64,000 nt of DNA from Mangrovibacillus cuniculi (lineage in GTDB: Bacteria; Bacillota; Bacilli; Bacillales; R1DC41). Made by a program: the position numbers and the translations under genes. Positions within the stretch are counted from its first letter, which is position 1, and each line of letters begins with the position of its first letter. Below, piece after piece: positions 27,879 to 37,731 of this stretch. The notes below the pieces were generated by a model that did no database searches, was not told where the DNA came from, and saw only the letters and a program-made list of their open reading frames with translations. Where the stretch lies: assembly GCF_015482585.1 (NCBI RefSeq), contig NZ_CP049742.1, forward strand, positions 1,074,501-1,138,500, written 5' to 3'.

Positions 27879-28233
27879 AATATTACTTGCAGAAGATGAA
27901 GAAATCTTACGAATGCTTATAGTTGATACGTTAGAAGATGAAGGATACGAGATAGTAGAGGCAGCAGACGGGGAAGAAGCAATATCCTATTTAAATAAAG
28001 AGCAATTCGATCTATTGATTGTGGACTATATGATGCCCGGGAAAACTGGGCTGGAAGTTATTAAAGAAGTAAAAAGTAATCCAACTCTTACCTCTATGAA
28101 AATATTAATGCTATCTGCTAAGAGTCAACAAGAAGATCAACAAAAGGTGTTAGCGGTTGGAGCAGATATGTTTTTGTCTAAACCTTTTAGCCCAATGTAT
28201 TTAATAGAACTTCTAGAAGAACTACTTGGGTGA
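27871..28233 (+). CDS. Single-domain response regulator
   Basis: A stand-alone receiver of 120 residues: acidic pair AEDEE (about 7-11), phospho-acceptor in LLIVDYMMPGKTG (about Asp53) and Lys in FLSKPF. No output domain. It starts within the last codons of the GGDEF gene (8-bp overlap) with GAAGGGGA upstream, and its stop overlaps the GTG of the hybrid kinase. It may carry phosphate between the kinase receiver and the HPt domain, which is inference from gene order. Confidence 0.9.
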   Translation: MVRILLAEDEEILRMLIVDTLEDEGYEIVEAADGEEAISYLNKEQFDLLIVDYMMPGKTGLEVIKEVKSNPTLTSMKILMLSAKSQQEDQQKVLAVGADMFLSKPFSPMYLIELLEELLG

Positions 28234-31082
28234 ACGGAATGAAAATTAAAAATAGTATCACCAAACAATTTACCTTAACTATGTTCTCTTTCATGATTTT
28301 ACTTGTTATTGGTATTGGAACATTACTTGGTTATTCGTATTATTCTCAGCAACAAGAGCTGGAGATACAGACTAATTTAGAAACAAAAGAAGATATCGCG
28401 ATAGCAATAGATAAAAATTTTGCGAACGCTTTTTTTAATATGAGAGGGTACATCGCTTATAATAACGAAGATTTTTTACTAAAGGTATCTAAAGATCAAC
28501 AAAAGCTTGAAGACCAAATAAATAAGTTAAGAACAATCTCTCAGTCACAAGATGATACATTTTTTTATAACGAGGTTGCTAGTTTCTACGATTATTATTT
28601 TTTAGAAAAAGTCCCAGAAATTAGAGAGAATATAGAATCTAATCAACAGGATCAAGTAATTCAGGATGCACAGCAAGTCTTAACGAACCGAATTGAAGCC
28701 TTTCAACAAACAACAAGTAATTACCGATCGGCTATCGATCAGCAGATTTTTTCTCATTACGGAGAAGTAACACAAAAAAATATCTATCTCCAACTCATGC
28801 TATTAATCTTTATCGTCATCATGTTATTCGTATTATTCTTTATTACAAAATACATTATTTCAAGATTTGTCGTTCCTTTGCGTCGTTTAACGGAAGCGTC
28901 AGAATTAGTAAGTGCAGGTAGTATGATTAATACCGAAACATTTCAATTAGATAGAGAAGATGAACTTGGAGTATTAGCTGTTAGTTTAGATAAAATGGTG
29001 AAGCACATTCAACAAAATGAGGAATATTTAACGGATAAAAATGAAGAATTGATGGAACAACAAGATGAATTACAAGCGCAAGCACTGGAGTTAGAAAAGT
29101 TGTTAGGTCAAATGGAGACCAATGAACGCAAACTTCTATCAAGGCAGCAATTAAATGAATCCTTAGCCAATACACTTAATAAACAACTTTTAACAGAAAG
29201 TATTGTGAAGGGATTTGTACACGTAACACAAGCAGACCGTGGGATGATTGTATTATTAGATGAGGAATTAACTCATTCATCGTGGGGAGTAAGTAGTTCT
29301 GCTGCTAATGAGTTCAAAGAAAGCATTTATAGTGGATTGCATGAACATTTACTTTTAGAGAAAGAAACAGTTTGTATCAAAAGAGCATTAGTAGGTTCTG
29401 AAAAAGGAATTCATGATGAAACGCAAATTTGTTATGATGCCTATATTCCAGTTCTTCAAGGTGATGGGAAAGTAATTGCTATCATGATCTATTCCAGGTT
29501 TTCCAAAGGATTTATGGAAGAAGAATTAAGAGAATTAGAAGAGTTAGCTAAACAAATTTCTGTTTCCATCCAAAACATAGACTTATATGAATCAACAGAA
29601 GAAGAGAAGCAACTAAATAAAGATATTCTAAACACTATTCATGAGGGTGTATTAGTCTTAGATACTAATGGGAATATTGTATCGTCTAATAACAAAATGT
29701 ATGAACTATTCAACCTTTCTAAGCCTCAGTTGCCAACAAGTAAAATAGAATTATCAAATTGGCTTGAATTCTTTCATGCGAAGATAAAAGATAGAGAAGA
29801 AATGAACGAGTTTATCCATGCTATCCTAGAACAAAAAGCCACCCTTAATTCATCCATCGTTTATCAAATAGAAGATGAGCTGCTGAAAACTGTTCAAATG
29901 TACTGGGAACCATTGTTTAGAAAAGAGCAATTAACAGGATTCATTTTAGTTCATAGAGATATTACGACAGAATATAACGCCGACAAAATGAAGTCTGAAT
30001 TAGTCAGCACTGTATCACATGAACTCCGTACACCACTTGCAAGTATACTTGGTTTCACCGAATTACTGTTAAAGAAAACATTAAGTCCAGAAAGACAACA
30101 AAAATATTTGAACAATATCTATCAAGAATCAAAAAGGCTAACAGCATTAATTAATGATTTCTTGGATCTACAAAGGATGGAGTCAAACAAACAAGATTAC
30201 TTTAGAGAGAAACTAAAAATTTATCCTTTACTAAAGGAAGTTTTAGAGGAATTAAGTGTACATTCCTCTAATCATCAATTGAAATTAGAAGTGAAAGACA
30301 CAGAAGTTGAAATGTATGGAGATAAAGATAAACTTAAGCAACTTTTTCAAAATATTATTCAGAATGCCATCAAATATTCTCCACATGGTGGGGAAGTTAT
30401 CACAAGAGTAGATTTAAATGAAGATAATTTGATCATAAAAGTTGTTGATTTCGGTCTTGGAATTCCTAGAGAAGCGATACCACAGTTATTTACAAAGTTT
30501 TATCGAGTAGATAATACAGACCGAAGAAAAATAGGTGGAACAGGGCTTGGACTTTCCATTTCAAAAGAAATTGTTCGAGCTCACCAAGGTCAAATTTCTG
30601 TAGAATCTGAATTAGGCATAGGCACTACTTTCATCATACAACTCCCTAAAACAGAAACTCCGAAAATAATTAAAGAGCAAGGGTCTAAAAAGAGTGGAAT
30701 TATTTACTTAATTGAAGATGACAGTGCATTAGCAAATGCGATTTCTTCCGAGTTAGGTTTAAACGGTTTTTGGGTAGTTGTAGATTCAGTTGGTGAACAT
30801 GCTGTAAAACATATGAAGGAGTCACAACCTGATATCATTGTGTTAGATTTAATGCTTCAGCATGCGGCGATATCAGGATGGGATATTCTAATGGAAATTA
30901 AACAAGATCCTATATTAAGTAGTATTCCTATTATCATATCTAGCTCCCTAGATGAAAAGGCTCGCGCTAGAGAACTTGGTGTACATCAGTATTTTCTAAA
31001 ACCATATTTACCAAGTGAGTTAACTGCAACGATAAAAAGTAGTTTATTGAATGAAAACAAAAGAAGCAGCCATCTTTCGTAA
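28230..31082 (+). CDS. Hybrid sensor histidine kinase (HAMP-GAF-PAS-HisKA-HATPase-REC)
   Basis: A 950-residue membrane kinase. Two membrane segments (about 10-34 and 186-210) flank an extracellular sensor of about 150 residues. HAMP (about 211-265) and a glutamine-rich coiled coil follow, then a GAF-like domain (about 310-455), a PAS domain (about 465-575), HisKA with STVSHELRTP (His about 597), an ATPase domain (VVDFGLGIP, GTGLGLSIS) and a receiver (IEDDSA; Asp about 873 in IVLDLML). The GTG at 28230 overlaps the previous stop by 4 bp; ATG 28239 is an alternative. The sensed signal is unknown. Confidence 0.9.
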   Translation: MNGMKIKNSITKQFTLTMFSFMILLVIGIGTLLGYSYYSQQQELEIQTNLETKEDIAIAIDKNFANAFFNMRGYIAYNNEDFLLKVSKDQQKLEDQINKLRTISQSQDDTFFYNEVASFYDYYFLEKVPEIRENIESNQQDQVIQDAQQVLTNRIEAFQQTTSNYRSAIDQQIFSHYGEVTQKNIYLQLMLLIFIVIMLFVLFFITKYIISRFVVPLRRLTEASELVSAGSMINTETFQLDREDELGVLAVSLDKMVKHIQQNEEYLTDKNEELMEQQDELQAQALELEKLLGQMETNERKLLSRQQLNESLANTLNKQLLTESIVKGFVHVTQADRGMIVLLDEELTHSSWGVSSSAANEFKESIYSGLHEHLLLEKETVCIKRALVGSEKGIHDETQICYDAYIPVLQGDGKVIAIMIYSRFSKGFMEEELRELEELAKQISVSIQNIDLYESTEEEKQLNKDILNTIHEGVLVLDTNGNIVSSNNKMYELFNLSKPQLPTSKIELSNWLEFFHAKIKDREEMNEFIHAILEQKATLNSSIVYQIEDELLKTVQMYWEPLFRKEQLTGFILVHRDITTEYNADKMKSELVSTVSHELRTPLASILGFTELLLKKTLSPERQQKYLNNIYQESKRLTALINDFLDLQRMESNKQDYFREKLKIYPLLKEVLEELSVHSSNHQLKLEVKDTEVEMYGDKDKLKQLFQNIIQNAIKYSPHGGEVITRVDLNEDNLIIKVVDFGLGIPREAIPQLFTKFYRVDNTDRRKIGGTGLGLSISKEIVRAHQGQISVESELGIGTTFIIQLPKTETPKIIKEQGSKKSGIIYLIEDDSALANAISSELGLNGFWVVVDSVGEHAVKHMKESQPDIIVLDLMLQHAAISGWDILMEIKQDPILSSIPIIISSSLDEKARARELGVHQYFLKPYLPSELTATIKSSLLNENKRSSHLS

Positions 31083-31098
31083 GAAGTGGCTGCTTTAC
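31064..31098 (+). terminator. Possible terminator of the signalling operon
   Basis: AAGCAGCCA pairs with TGGCTGCTT, overlapping the kinase stop. The T-run is weak. Confidence 0.5.
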
Positions 31099-31154
31099 CT
31101 ATTGTATAGAGTAAATAAGCTTGGAAATACTACATGTGGTTAAACAGAAATGAG

Positions 31155-31448
31155 TTATCTCTCCATGTATTCATAAGATGGTTCATTCCATTTATCATCG
31201 AAAGATACATGTAAATTATGGTCCTTAAAGTACCACAAATCTTTCTCCTCAATAAAGTAGGTAACGTTATCAATTTCCGTAGAGTACCCAATGTTGATAG
31301 GATCTTCTTTTGTGACTCCCAAAGAGAAGCCTGTATGTAGTGTACTAGCACCACCATATCTTACAAAAAATCTCACCGTTTCATTAGCTTTAACTTCCAT
31401 TTCATGTTTAAACCATTGTTTAGCATCTTCTGACATGGTGATTTTCAT
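31155..31448 (-). CDS. yneR: YneR, HesB/IscA-like domain protein
   Basis: A 97-residue protein of the HesB-like core-domain fold (MSEDAKQWFKHEM, FFVRYGGASTLHTGFSLGV). It lacks the conserved cysteines of true IscA scaffolds: there is no Cys in the protein, so cluster binding like that of IscA is unlikely. GGAGTATT lies before ATG 31448. It is in the B. subtilis position between yneQ and plsY, here separated from yneQ by the signalling genes. A 14-bp palindrome overlaps its leader. Confidence 0.88.
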   Translation of the reverse strand: MKITMSEDAKQWFKHEMEVKANETVRFFVRYGGASTLHTGFSLGVTKEDPINIGYSTEIDNVTYFIEEKDLWYFKDHNLHVSFDDKWNEPSYEYMER

Positions 31449-31465
31449 GGTAATACTCCTTTCAT

Positions 31466-31479
31466 TTGACAGCTGTCAA
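31466..31479. promoter_or_regulatory. 14-bp perfect palindrome between yneR and a divergent membrane gene
   Basis: TTGACAGCTGTCAA. Its first half is a consensus -35 for a plus-strand promoter (TTGACA, 18 bp, TATAGT at 31490-31495) leading to the gene at 31569, and it lies 18 bp before the yneR start. It is a candidate operator. Confidence 0.5.
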
Positions 31480-31568
31480 GTATATTAGCTATAGTGTAAC
31501 ATGATAAAAAATTGTTCGGTAGAAATCTGCCTATTTCTTTATGTAGTATACCAAAAAGGAGGAACAGC

Positions 31569-31829
31569 ATGACAGAAAAAAGGATTTGGCCAATTATTGG
31601 AGTATTTATTTTCGGTGGAATTTTGCTTCAAAGCTTTATTCAACTAGATAGCATGAAATATCGTTTGGAAGCTTGGATCACCTTAGCGATCGTTGGGGTA
31701 ATTTACTTTTTATTTGTTTCCCTTTCAAAGAAAGAAAGTAAGAGTTGGTTTATTGGAATGACTGCATTAGCAATAGTTTCTGTTTTAATGATATTCCTTC
31801 AACCAATGATCTTCCATACTGGTCATTGA
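31569..31829 (+). CDS. Small integral membrane protein, unknown
   Basis: An 86-residue protein with three membrane segments (about 5-22, 34-53, 63-80) and a charged loop (KKESKSW). AAGGAGGA precedes ATG 31569; the in-frame ATG at 31512 lies in the promoter region. Divergent from yneR with a shared palindrome between them. No family recognised. Confidence 0.75.
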   Translation: MTEKRIWPIIGVFIFGGILLQSFIQLDSMKYRLEAWITLAIVGVIYFLFVSLSKKESKSWFIGMTALAIVSVLMIFLQPMIFHTGH

Positions 31830-31907
31830 GGTTCATGCAAAGTACAATAGGCACAGCATGAATAATACGGATGTATTGTATCAACTAACCTTATTATCCT
31901 AATTAAA

Positions 31908-31943
31908 GGCAGGTAGACACTTCTTATGTCTACCTGTTTTTTA
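31908..31943 (+). terminator. Terminator after the 86-residue membrane protein gene
   Basis: CAGGTAGACA pairs with TGTCTACCTG around CTTCTTA, followed by TTTTTT. The 80 bp between the stop and this hairpin hold no ORF. Confidence 0.85.
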
Positions 31944-32089
31944 CTAAGTATTTGTTTATTGTTTTACATCTACTTATTAAATAAGGATATTTTCCTAAAA
32001 TGTCGGGATTTGTAGAAATTAATTAGTTGCTTTCGCTATAATGAAAAATAAAGAAATGATAAATATTTTTGTTGTAAAGGAAGATCACC

Positions 32090-32839
32090 ATGGACCCGAT
32101 TACCATTATTATTGCAGAAGACGATGAAGCGTCAGAAGAGATTTTATCTCTATTTATCGATCAGCTAGAGGAATTTATTGTACTTGATACGGCTCGAAGC
32201 GGAGATGAATTAGTGGAAAAAGTGATGAATCGAAAGCCAGATCTTGTCTTTGCTGATATAAATTTGCCTCAAATGAATGGCATGGAAGCGGTAAAAAAGT
32301 CACTGACCTTTCATTCCGATTTAAAAGTTGTTTTTATTACCGGATATGATCAGTATGCTGTAGAAGCTTTTGAGATAGCAGCAGTAGATTACATTGTTAA
32401 ACCAATAGAAAAGTTTAGAGTTTATCAAGCGTTAGAAAAAGTAAAAAAAGAAATAGTGTACATGAGAACAACAATAGAATCTACAAGTTCCATGAATAAA
32501 ATGGATAGCAGATTATCCGTAAAATTTAAGGGGATCGTTTCGTATATTTCTTTTGAAGATATCATCTTTATTGAGAAAAATGGAAAGAAATCTATTATCT
32601 ACACAGAATTTGAACAGTATGAAACCTATGAAAATTTAAGTGTGATAGTAAAACAATTAGATGAACGATTTTTTCCATGTCATCGATCATACATTATCAA
32701 TGTCGATTATATATCGCAGATTAAACCGAAAAATGAGACCTATCTTGTCTATTTTAATAAGATAGACCACTATGCACATGCTTCTAAACTAAAAATTAAA
32801 GATTTATTTTCAAAAATAAATAGTTCTATGGAGACATAA
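32090..32839 (+). CDS. LytTR-family response regulator
   Basis: A 249-residue regulator. The receiver (1-120) has IAEDDEA, phospho-acceptor in VFADINLPQMNG (about Asp57) and the VDYIVKPIE lysine. The LytTR DNA-binding domain (about 140-245) shows FEDIIFIEKNGKKSIIY and FFPCHRSYIINVDYI. LytTR regulators bind paired direct repeats; no site could be assigned. AAGGAAGATCACC precedes ATG 32090. A hybrid kinase follows 102 bp later, the likely partner. Confidence 0.92.
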   Translation: MDPITIIIAEDDEASEEILSLFIDQLEEFIVLDTARSGDELVEKVMNRKPDLVFADINLPQMNGMEAVKKSLTFHSDLKVVFITGYDQYAVEAFEIAAVDYIVKPIEKFRVYQALEKVKKEIVYMRTTIESTSSMNKMDSRLSVKFKGIVSYISFEDIIFIEKNGKKSIIYTEFEQYETYENLSVIVKQLDERFFPCHRSYIINVDYISQIKPKNETYLVYFNKIDHYAHASKLKIKDLFSKINSSMET

Positions 32840-32941
32840 GTCTGCACTAACCGTCACTATTAAAAAGTGATGGTTTCTATTTATAAATAAGAAAGTTTAG
32901 CATCTTACTAGAATGAAATAGTTTAGAAAAGAGGGTCGAAG

Positions 32942-35161
32942 TTGTTATCCTATCTTACTGATCATCAACCCTCTCTAATGTTAATTGCAATCTTAACATT
33001 AATAATGGGGATTATTACAAATTATCAATTATTCTTAACTGGGAGTACTCTATTCTCCAAGAAAATCTATCATGCATTATCTGTAGCATTTGTATTGACC
33101 ACTACTGTCTGGTCATTTCATTATTTAAGCATTTTAGCTCACCCAAATCCATACCCTTCGGAAATACATTATGATGTACTTTTTTACTCGTTTTTGCTAC
33201 TATTTATCCCTTATTTATGTATTCTTCCGTTAATGTATAAACAAGTCCGAGGAAGATGGCTATGGTTTTATTCTATTGCTTTTTCTCTTTGCGTACACGG
33301 ATTTCACCTCTATGGAATGAATGCGATCATTCTTCAGGATGTTATTCAACCTAGCACTACTGATATTTTGTTTACCTTATTCTTTGGTACTGTTTTAACG
33401 TATTTATCTAAGTGGGTTTTCTTCCAATTTCGACATAAGTGGTGGAGTATTTTACTATTTTCGTCGTCCATCATGATGACACATTTTTATTTAATGTTTG
33501 TTACAGCTGATGGGCACGTTTCACATAATGAGATAAATGAAGCTACTCGAGTATCTACTACTGAAATGGGTTTACTATTATCCATTTCCACCTTTAGTGT
33601 GGTCGGTATTTACTCTTGCTTATTGTATTATCAGTATCTACTTTCAAAAAAAGAAGAGAATAGGTTGGAGCATCAAATCGATTCTATTTACTATTTTCAT
33701 CCTGGCCTAGTAGTAGAACTTGATGAAGAGAATTGTATCATTCGAACCAATCCAACATTTAAAAAATGGTTTGGTATAGCTCACACGGAAATTGGTGTAA
33801 ATAAATTCGAAGAAATAGTAGTTGAAAAAGATAGAAAATCCGTTATGGGCTATATTGAACAGGTCCATAAGGGTCACGCAACCTCTTTTGAAGCATATCT
33901 CTATTTAAATGGCGTTGAAAAGTTTGTAGAAGGGACTATTTTCCCTATCTTTATACAAAAGAAGCTAAAAAGAATAGCAATTCAAACATTCGATCAAACA
34001 AAAAGGAAAGAGCAAGAAGAGGCACTTAGAACTTCCAATCAATCATTGATAATAGCAAAATCTCAAGCTGAACAAGCAAATCAGGAGAAATCAGAATTTA
34101 TTTCACATGTAAGTCATGAATTGCGTACACCATTAAATAGTATTCTCGGATACACACAACTGTTTGCTGATTTATTACCAATGGGATCAAAAGAAATGGA
34201 TATGGCAAATAAAATTAATCGTGCTGGAAATCATTTGTTAAGTGTCTTTAATGACTTACTAGATTTTTCTAAGGCGGATAACGGTAAAATAACTATTTCT
34301 GCTCAACAGATGTCTATCACAAACTTAGTAAAGGATTCCATTCGATTAGTTAATGTTTTAGCAGAAGAGAAAAATAAATCGTTACTATTGAGAGACCATG
34401 CATCAAGCAATGCTGTTATTCATATCGACGGCACAAGATTTAGACAAATAATACTCAACTTATTAACGAATGCCATTAAATACGGAGCAACGAATGACGA
34501 AATTGACATCCTTATTGAAGAAATGGATGAATTTATGAAAGTATCCGTTACGGACCATGGGAAAGGAATTCCAAAAGAAGAATTAGAGGCGGTGTTCCAA
34601 CCTTTTTATCGATTACGAAGAACGAACGAAGAAGGTTCCGGTTTAGGGCTTGCCTTAGTCAAAAAGCTAACGGAAAAGATGAATGGGAAATGTGGTGCTT
34701 ATTCTATACAAAATTCACATACCACGTTTTGGGTAAAGTTTCCCATCGTAAAAGGTATGGCGTGCCAAAAATCCATGAGTGACAAGCAAATTCTCTATAT
34801 AGAGGATACACTAGGTAATATCGACATAATGGAGAGCTGCTTTGAGAGTAAAAATTTAGGAGAGCTCTCTGTTGCTCTTACTGGAAAAATGGGGATTCAT
34901 TTTGCTAAGTTGAATATACCAGATTTAATACTATTAGATTTAGGTTTACCAGATATCGATGGTTACGACGTTTTGCAATTCTTGAAAAGCCATGAAGATA
35001 CTAAAGATATACCAATAATTGTAATTACTGCAATAGGTGAATCAGAGAAAGAAAAAAGTATCCATGCTGGTGCAGATGATTTCCTAACCAAACCGTTTTT
35101 ATTTGAAGATTTAGAACAAAAGCTAAAATTTTATGTAAACAAGAAAAAAACCCTGCATTAA
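32942..35161 (+). CDS. MHYT-like hybrid sensor histidine kinase
   Basis: A 739-residue kinase. The first ~240 residues hold seven membrane segments with MHYT-like repeats in degenerate form (SFHYLSIL, HGFHLYGMNAI, MMTHFYLMF), a domain proposed to sense small ligands through metal. A PAS domain follows (about 250-355), then HisKA with SHVSHELRTPLNS (His about 392), an ATPase domain (VTDHGKGIP, GSGLGLALV) and a C-terminal receiver (Asp about 666 in ILLDLGLPDIDG). TTG 32942 follows AAAAGAGGG. Lying downstream of the LytTR gene on the same strand, it is the probable partner. Confidence 0.87.
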   Translation: MLSYLTDHQPSLMLIAILTLIMGIITNYQLFLTGSTLFSKKIYHALSVAFVLTTTVWSFHYLSILAHPNPYPSEIHYDVLFYSFLLLFIPYLCILPLMYKQVRGRWLWFYSIAFSLCVHGFHLYGMNAIILQDVIQPSTTDILFTLFFGTVLTYLSKWVFFQFRHKWWSILLFSSSIMMTHFYLMFVTADGHVSHNEINEATRVSTTEMGLLLSISTFSVVGIYSCLLYYQYLLSKKEENRLEHQIDSIYYFHPGLVVELDEENCIIRTNPTFKKWFGIAHTEIGVNKFEEIVVEKDRKSVMGYIEQVHKGHATSFEAYLYLNGVEKFVEGTIFPIFIQKKLKRIAIQTFDQTKRKEQEEALRTSNQSLIIAKSQAEQANQEKSEFISHVSHELRTPLNSILGYTQLFADLLPMGSKEMDMANKINRAGNHLLSVFNDLLDFSKADNGKITISAQQMSITNLVKDSIRLVNVLAEEKNKSLLLRDHASSNAVIHIDGTRFRQIILNLLTNAIKYGATNDEIDILIEEMDEFMKVSVTDHGKGIPKEELEAVFQPFYRLRRTNEEGSGLGLALVKKLTEKMNGKCGAYSIQNSHTTFWVKFPIVKGMACQKSMSDKQILYIEDTLGNIDIMESCFESKNLGELSVALTGKMGIHFAKLNIPDLILLDLGLPDIDGYDVLQFLKSHEDTKDIPIIVITAIGESEKEKSIHAGADDFLTKPFLFEDLEQKLKFYVNKKKTLH

Positions 35162-35176
35162 GGGTTTTTTTTGTTA
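35144..35176 (+). terminator. Bidirectional terminator between the hybrid kinase and plsY
   Basis: AAAAACCCT pairs with AGGGTTTTT around GCATTA, with A- and T-runs on both sides. It overlaps the kinase stop. Confidence 0.88.
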
Positions 35177-35183
35177 GTCTATA

Positions 35184-35771
35184 TCATTTTCCCATCCAAC
35201 TAATTTTTGGTTCCGTACCACTTTTTATACGCTGAATATTTGCTCTGTGTCGATACACTACAAAGATTGCTAATATACCAATTACAATAATTAAAGGTAA
35301 ATCTCTTGTAAAGAGACTTACAATAAAAGCTGAACCAGCAGCTATAATAGAAGATAAGGATACAAATTTAGTCCATTTTAACGATCCTAAGAACACAAAT
35401 AATAAAAGCAAGAAGATAAAAGGTGCGTATCCTAATAAAACTCCAGCAGAAGTTGCAACGGCTTTTCCACCTTTAAACTTAGCGAAAATAGGAAACATAT
35501 GCCCTATTACTGCGAAGACACCAGCAATCAGTTCATGAATATCAGGTGTTAAAGAAGCAGCAAGTACAACTGCTAATGTTCCTTTTAATATATCCGCTAA
35601 CGTTACGACGATTCCAGCTTTTTTTCCTAATGTACGAAAAGTGTTTGTACCACCAAGATTTCCTGAACCATGATCTCTTATGTCAATTCCATAAAAAGCT
35701 TTCCCTACAATTAATCCAGAAGGAATAGATCCGAGTATATAAGCTACAAGAATAATCCACACCTGATCCAT
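35184..35771 (-). CDS. plsY: PlsY, acyl-phosphate:glycerol-3-phosphate acyltransferase
   Basis: Transfers an acyl group from acyl-phosphate to glycerol-3-phosphate, the first step of phospholipid synthesis, with PlsX making the donor. The 195-residue membrane protein shows the three conserved PlsY motifs: [18 protein letters not shown] (about 36-53), [13 protein letters not shown] (about 99-111) and [17 protein letters not shown] near the end. A SD-like AAGGAGAAGTG precedes ATG 35771. Location between yneR and yneT is conserved, though several genes are inserted here. Confidence 0.96.
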   Translation of the reverse strand: MDQVWIILVAYILGSIPSGLIVGKAFYGIDIRDHGSGNLGGTNTFRTLGKKAGIVVTLADILKGTLAVVLAASLTPDIHELIAGVFAVIGHMFPIFAKFKGGKAVATSAGVLLGYAPFIFLLLLFVFLGSLKWTKFVSLSSIIAAGSAFIVSLFTRDLPLIIVIGILAIFVVYRHRANIQRIKSGTEPKISWMGK

Positions 35772-35973
35772 TAATCACTTCTCCTTTACTAATTCCATAA
35801 TATATTACCTGCTACTAATACCCACTTATAGTTTACCATGAATAGTGTACGTGATGGAAAATAATTTATGACAAACATCTGTTTCTAACCATAAATTCTC
35901 ACATTTAAATGATTAATTTACCTTTAGACTTTCCTCATATTTTAGTAGGATAAAAAAGAGAGGAGATTGATCG

Positions 35974-37722
35974 ATGAATACACCTTTAGTAGAATACAAC
36001 AAAACTAGAAACAAAAACAATGTATTACGGATAAGTATTTTTTTATTTGCCTTATTATCCACTGGAGGTACCATTCTTTATCTTATATATAATGGCTCAC
36101 CCATAAAAATAGATTATCAACGCGACATCTCAGCTGTTTGGGTAAACGAGGAAAAACAAATAAATACACGTATACTTGTGGAGAAAGAAAACTATATATC
36201 TGTCAACTTTTTAATAGAGAACATAGATGATGGAATTCATATGAACGAGGATCAAACAATGGTGATTGTAACACCGTCAAAAAACATTGTATTTTTAAAA
36301 GAAAATGAAAAAAGTGTAAGAATAAATGATGACATCAACCAGCTTTCCATTCCTGCATACGTGACGGAATCTGGAGAAGCATATTTATCCAAAGAAATGA
36401 TTGAAGCAGTATACCCTGTAAAATTTACCATTCTAAAGAATGGTGAATTAAAATTAGCAAAAGACAAAGGCAAACGAACGACTGCTACGATTATTAAACA
36501 ACCATTAATTGATGAAGTAAAGCTTCGTCAAGAACCATCCTTACTTTCTCCATATTATGAGACAATAGAGATACATGAACAAATTCAAATCCTTTCTGAA
36601 AAAGGAGATATGCTATATGTGGAAACGAAGAACGGTACGAAAGGGTATGTAAACCAAGATAGTGTTGATCATAAAGAGGAAGAAGCGATTGTTATTAATA
36701 GTCCACTTCCCATTTATCCTTCTGCGCCTATTAATGAACCAATACGCTTAACTTGGGAAGCGGTATATACAAAAAACCCAACGCCGTCTAATTTGGGTAA
36801 AATGGATGGATTAAATGTCGTTTCTCCTACTTGGTTTCATCTAGAAGATGAAAAAGGAACTCTTAAGAATCTAGCATCTTCCTCTTATATGGAGTGGGCA
36901 AAGAGTCGTGATTATCATGTATGGGCATTGTTTTCAAATAATTTTGATCCTGAGCTCACACATCAAGTATTAAAAGACTACGAAACTAGGAAAAGAATGA
37001 TTGATACGCTTCTTCACTATGTTGCTATCTATAAATTGGACGGAATTAATATCGACTTTGAAAATGTCAATTTAGAAGATGGCCCATTATTTACCCAGTT
37101 TGTAAGAGAGGTAAGTGCCTCTCTCCATCAAGTAGGGAAAGTGGTTTCTGTAGACGTCACGTTTATTTCTACCTCTGGTAATTGGAGTGCTTTCTTAGAG
37201 AGAGAAAAGTTGGCAGAGGTAGTCGATTATATGATGGTAATGGCTTATGATGAGCACTGGGGATCTTCTCCAGTCGCTGGATCTGTTGCAAGTATTCCAT
37301 GGGTAGAGGCAAACTTACAACGACTTTTAGAACAAGTACCATCTGAAAAGGTAGTACTAGGAGTTCCTCTTTATACACGACTATGGAAAGAAGAAGTAAC
37401 AGATGCAGGAGATATAAGTGTGTCATCTGAAGCATTAAGTATGTCAAAAGCCGCTAAATGGATAAAGGAAAGAAATTTGACCCCTATTTATGAGGAAGAA
37501 ACAGGGCAAGATTTCGTCTCCTACCAAGAAGGAAATGTAACATACAAAATGTGGTTGGAAAATGAAACTTCTTTAAAGAAAAGAGCAAAAATAACAAACA
37601 AATATAACTTAGCTGGAGTGGCAACATGGGCGAGATTCTTCGGAACAGATGATGCATTCGCTACGCTCCATGATACCTTTTTAACGCTAGAGGCCAGAGG
37701 AGATGCTATGCCTAATTTATAG
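35974..37722 (+). CDS. GH18 glycosidase with SH3-like domain
   Basis: A 582-residue exported or membrane-tied protein: one membrane segment (about 20-40), an N-terminal copper-amine-oxidase-N-like region (about 45-165), an SH3-type domain (about 180-235; DEVKLRQEPSLLSPYYE, GYVNQDSV) and a GH18 barrel (about 245-570). The catalytic motif DGINIDFEN gives Asp356, Asp361 and the acid Glu363, and MVMAYDEHWGS is a further GH18 strand. Homologues in Bacilli act on spore or vegetative peptidoglycan or are uncharacterised. AGAGGAGATTG precedes ATG 35974. It is monocistronic. Confidence 0.88.
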   Translation: MNTPLVEYNKTRNKNNVLRISIFLFALLSTGGTILYLIYNGSPIKIDYQRDISAVWVNEEKQINTRILVEKENYISVNFLIENIDDGIHMNEDQTMVIVTPSKNIVFLKENEKSVRINDDINQLSIPAYVTESGEAYLSKEMIEAVYPVKFTILKNGELKLAKDKGKRTTATIIKQPLIDEVKLRQEPSLLSPYYETIEIHEQIQILSEKGDMLYVETKNGTKGYVNQDSVDHKEEEAIVINSPLPIYPSAPINEPIRLTWEAVYTKNPTPSNLGKMDGLNVVSPTWFHLEDEKGTLKNLASSSYMEWAKSRDYHVWALFSNNFDPELTHQVLKDYETRKRMIDTLLHYVAIYKLDGINIDFENVNLEDGPLFTQFVREVSASLHQVGKVVSVDVTFISTSGNWSAFLEREKLAEVVDYMMVMAYDEHWGSSPVAGSVASIPWVEANLQRLLEQVPSEKVVLGVPLYTRLWKEEVTDAGDISVSSEALSMSKAAKWIKERNLTPIYEEETGQDFVSYQEGNVTYKMWLENETSLKKRAKITNKYNLAGVATWARFFGTDDAFATLHDTFLTLEARGDAMPNL

Positions 37723-37731
37723 AAAGATGTA

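Noticed and set aside
28981..29175. Minus-strand ORF inside the hybrid kinase gene
   Set aside because: Lies wholly within a long gene with clear domains and has no start signals.
31130..31357. A second minus-strand ORF overlapping yneR
   Set aside because: It is an alternative frame of yneR; the yneR frame has the family motifs and the ribosome binding site.
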